From the NCBI GenBank assembly GCA_964494735.1, contig CAZBSD010000060.1:1-8527 (forward strand): 8,527 bases of DNA, read 5' to 3'. This DNA comes from PHAA01 sp964494735 (lineage in GTDB: Bacteria > Bacillota > Syntrophomonadia > Syntrophomonadales > Syntrophomonadaceae). A model generated the notes under the pieces. That model saw only the letters and a list, made by a program, of their open reading frames with translations. It was not told where the DNA came from and searched no databases. The translations under genes and the position numbers were made by a program. The number at the start of each line of letters is the position of its first letter. The stretch's first letter is position 1. This document shows, piece after piece, positions 7,236 through 8,527 of this stretch.

Positions 7236-7252
7236 ATATGCAGGAGGTGAGT

Positions 7253-7528
7253 ATGCAATGTGCTGATACCAGGTTTAAGGCTGCACAGAAGCTTATATTT
7301 GAAGTGTATTGGCAGCGCCCTCTTCTCATTTCGATCATCGCAATAATGCCTCTCCCAACTTCTGTCCACGGCGGCCCTGGCGCTCACCGTTGTCTGGCTA
7401 TCACCGACCAAAGACTACCTGCCCTTGTAAACAGGTTTGCGTTTTTCAAGGAACGCCTTCATTCCTTCCTTTTGATCCTCGGTGGCAAAGAGACCTGCCC
7501 AAGTCTTCAATTCATAATTCAGTCCTGA
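7253..7528 (+). CDS. unassigned small ORF, opposite strand, with a near-ideal ribosome site
   Basis: I do not recognise this 91-codon frame. Its reason for listing is AGGAGGTGA at 7242-7250, five bases after AGGAGG to the ATG at 7253, as good a ribosome site as any in the window. The predicted product starts MQCADTRFKAAQKLI and has one short hydrophobic stretch, LLISIIAIM, about residues 25-33, too short for a confident membrane helix. From 7415 the frame runs antisense to the end of the hydratase gene, where its sequence is dictated by that gene. No clear plus-strand promoter precedes it. It may be a real small protein, the remnant start of a lost gene, or chance; chance is the most likely. 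Confidence 0.2.
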   Translation: MQCADTRFKAAQKLIFEVYWQRPLLISIIAIMPLPTSVHGGPGAHRCLAITDQRLPALVNRFAFFKERLHSFLLILGGKETCPSLQFIIQS

Positions 7529-8194
7529 GTTTAGATCGACGTTTTGCCCGTAGTTTAAGCAGCGTTTGGCTGCCTTCATGGCTACCGGAGATTTGGCGGC
7601 AAGAACAGCCGCCAGCTTGCGCGCTTCGTTGAGCAATTGGTCCTTGGGTACCACTGCCGAAACCAGGCCGATCCGCAAGGCGGTATCAGCATCGATAGCA
7701 GCGCCGCTCATAACCAGGTATTTGGCCCAGGCTGGCCCAACGGTACGGGTAAGGCGCTGGGTCCCGCCTGCCCCTGGAATTATGCCAAGATTTATCTCAG
7801 GCTGCCCTATCATGCTGCCTTCGGCTGCAATCCGTATATCGCAGGTTAAGGCCAGCTCACTGCCCCCACCCAGAGCTAATCCGCTGATAGCAGCTATGAC
7901 CGGTTTATCGAGGTTATATATTTTGTCAAACGTGATCTTGATATCTTCCACAAACTTCTCGGCTTGAAGCGGGTCCGCGCTCGACATGAACTGTATGTCC
8001 CCCCCGGCCGCAAAGACCTTTTCCCCGCCGGTTATGATCAGAGCCTTTATCTCCGGATCAGCAATTATCGAGTTCATAACTAAATCCAATTCGGCAATCA
8101 GCTCGTCATTCAGGGCATTAAGAGTTTTGGGCCTATTTAAGGTAATGGTGGCTACACCATCCTGCTTATCAAATAGTAATGTCACTAAATCCAT
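7415..8194 (-). CDS. enoyl-CoA hydratase (crotonase family)
   Basis: This 259-residue protein is typical of bacterial crotonases. It adds water across the double bond of a 2-enoyl-CoA to give the 3-hydroxyacyl-CoA. The first oxyanion-hole segment is KVFAAGGDIQFM (about 59-70), and the second is LALGGGSELALTCDIRIA (about 106-123). Glu113 and Glu133 (in QPEINLGIIPGAGG) are spaced 20 apart exactly like the catalytic pair Glu144 and Glu164 of rat crotonase, so it should be an active hydratase and not one of the family's isomerase or hydrolase branches. The start ATG has AAGGAGG 9 bases upstream. It has its own promoter and terminator, so it is a single-gene unit, but it would act directly on the product of the acyl-CoA dehydrogenase in the neighbouring operon. 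Confidence 0.96.
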   Translation of the reverse strand: MDLVTLLFDKQDGVATITLNRPKTLNALNDELIAELDLVMNSIIADPEIKALIITGGEKVFAAGGDIQFMSSADPLQAEKFVEDIKITFDKIYNLDKPVIAAISGLALGGGSELALTCDIRIAAEGSMIGQPEINLGIIPGAGGTQRLTRTVGPAWAKYLVMSGAAIDADTALRIGLVSAVVPKDQLLNEARKLAAVLAAKSPVAMKAAKRCLNYGQNVDLNSGLNYELKTWAGLFATEDQKEGMKAFLEKRKPVYKGR

Positions 8195-8288
8195 CCGAAC
8201 ACTCCTCCTTTAAATCCGAGACCAGCCCATCTGCTGGCCGCACTTCAATCGTCTCCACTGTCTTTTGCCTCCTCCCCATAACAAAAGG

Positions 8289-8305
8289 TGCAAATTGTAT
8301 GCCAT
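8289..8305 (-). promoter_or_regulatory. probable sigma-54 promoter of the enoyl-CoA hydratase gene
   Basis: The minus strand reads ATGGCATA-CAAT-TTGCA, matching 10 of 13 defined positions of YTGGCACG-N4-TTGCW, with the invariant GG and GC at the right spacing and a perfect -12 box. Transcription would begin near 8278, leaving a leader of about 84 nt. It is weaker than the promoter at 5441-5457 but the context is the same. Confidence 0.7.
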
Positions 8306-8364
8306 TACCTAATAGGAGCCGAGAAGCTTCTATATCTGGGCTTATCTCCATAATATGTCTTGGG

Positions 8365-8379
8365 CTGGTCAATTAATCC
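8365..8379. promoter_or_regulatory. candidate activator site, proximal, upstream of the hydratase promoter
   Basis: The plus strand reads CTGGTCAATTAATCC. With one extra base it parallels CTGGACGATTATCC inside the dyad at 5599-5616. Its centre is about 94 bp upstream of the predicted transcription start near 8278. A perfect GGCCAA-GTTT-TTGGCC palindrome (8390-8405) lies 10 bp further upstream and may be part of the same control region. Confidence 0.4.
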
Positions 8380-8433
8380 CTTGGTTTTAGGCCAAGTTTT
8401 TGGCCGCAAATCCAAAAATAATCCAAGATAGAC

Positions 8434-8447
8434 ACTGGTCGATTTTA
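8434..8447. promoter_or_regulatory. candidate activator site, distal, upstream of the hydratase promoter
   Basis: CACTGGTCGATTTT on the plus strand matches CACTGGACGATTAT at 5598-5611 at 12 of 14 positions. Its centre is about 163 bp upstream of the predicted hydratase start, close to the 178 bp seen at the operon. Unlike that site it keeps only one half of the dyad. Confidence 0.45.
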
Positions 8448-8500
8448 GGCTGGGCGATCAGATGACCGGGAGGGCCGATGCCGAACCATCATCTGGTCTG

Positions 8501-8509
8501 TGTTATAAT
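8501..8509 (+). promoter_or_regulatory. extended -10 promoter element facing out of the right edge
   Basis: TGTTATAAT is a perfect extended -10 element. I see no convincing -35 hexamer 16-18 bp upstream, which extended -10 promoters can lack. Transcription would start near 8516 and go to the right, implying a divergent gene beyond the window. Apart from this and the sites listed above, 8195-8527 shows no gene I can support. Confidence 0.45.
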
Positions 8510-8527
8510 GTGATTGCATAAGCATAA

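Noticed and set aside
8169..8372. Minus-strand 67-codon frame across the hydratase promoter
   Set aside because: It begins with a TTG without a ribosome site and spans the sigma-54 promoter, so its upstream half would not be in the transcript. Only its last 29 codons have a plausible ribosome site, reported separately.

Overview
The window looks like chromosomal DNA of an anaerobic, acid-degrading Firmicute of the Syntrophomonas / Pelotomaculum / Desulfotomaculum kind. This is an inference from strong AGGAGG-type ribosome sites, tightly packed genes, intrinsic terminators, and a sigma-54-controlled cluster of acyl-CoA genes. No rRNA, tRNA, mobile element or CRISPR array is visible. Every confident gene is on the minus strand, so the genes read from right to left.

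Layout in transcription order. A crotonase-family enoyl-CoA hydratase (8194-7415) lies behind a probable sigma-54 promoter (8289-8305) and is followed by a long 3' region and an intrinsic terminator (7199-7235). Next is a PAS / AAA+ / Fis-type sigma-54 activator (7015-5654), with its own terminator at 5456-5499. The T-run of that terminator runs directly into a consensus-perfect sigma-54 promoter (5441-5457). That promoter reads into one long operon: acyl-CoA dehydrogenase (5335-4193), two tandem class I CoA-transferase alpha subunits (4153-3119 and 3126-2161), a beta subunit with the catalytic glutamate (2161-1355), then a second, divergent alpha/beta pair (1317-361, and 355 running off the left edge).

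How the parts fit. The CoA-transferase would activate a carboxylic acid with CoA taken from another acyl-CoA, the dehydrogenase would introduce the alpha,beta double bond, and the hydratase would add water. That is the front end of a beta-oxidation-like route. Electron-transfer flavoprotein, 3-hydroxyacyl-CoA dehydrogenase and thiolase genes are not in the window. The substrate cannot be read from the sequence; the alpha and beta subunits resemble glutaconate CoA-transferase, which hints at, but does not prove, a dicarboxylic or unsaturated acid.

The most notable signal is regulatory. A dyad (ACTGGA-N6-TCCAGT) lies about 180 bp upstream of the operon start, and related CTGGWC-RATT sequences lie upstream of the hydratase promoter and in the regulator leader. 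Together they suggest a small self-contained sigma-54 regulon. The second oddity is the operon's alpha-alpha-beta-alpha-beta order. The right edge (8195-8527) holds only regulatory DNA, including a probable promoter pointing out of the window.
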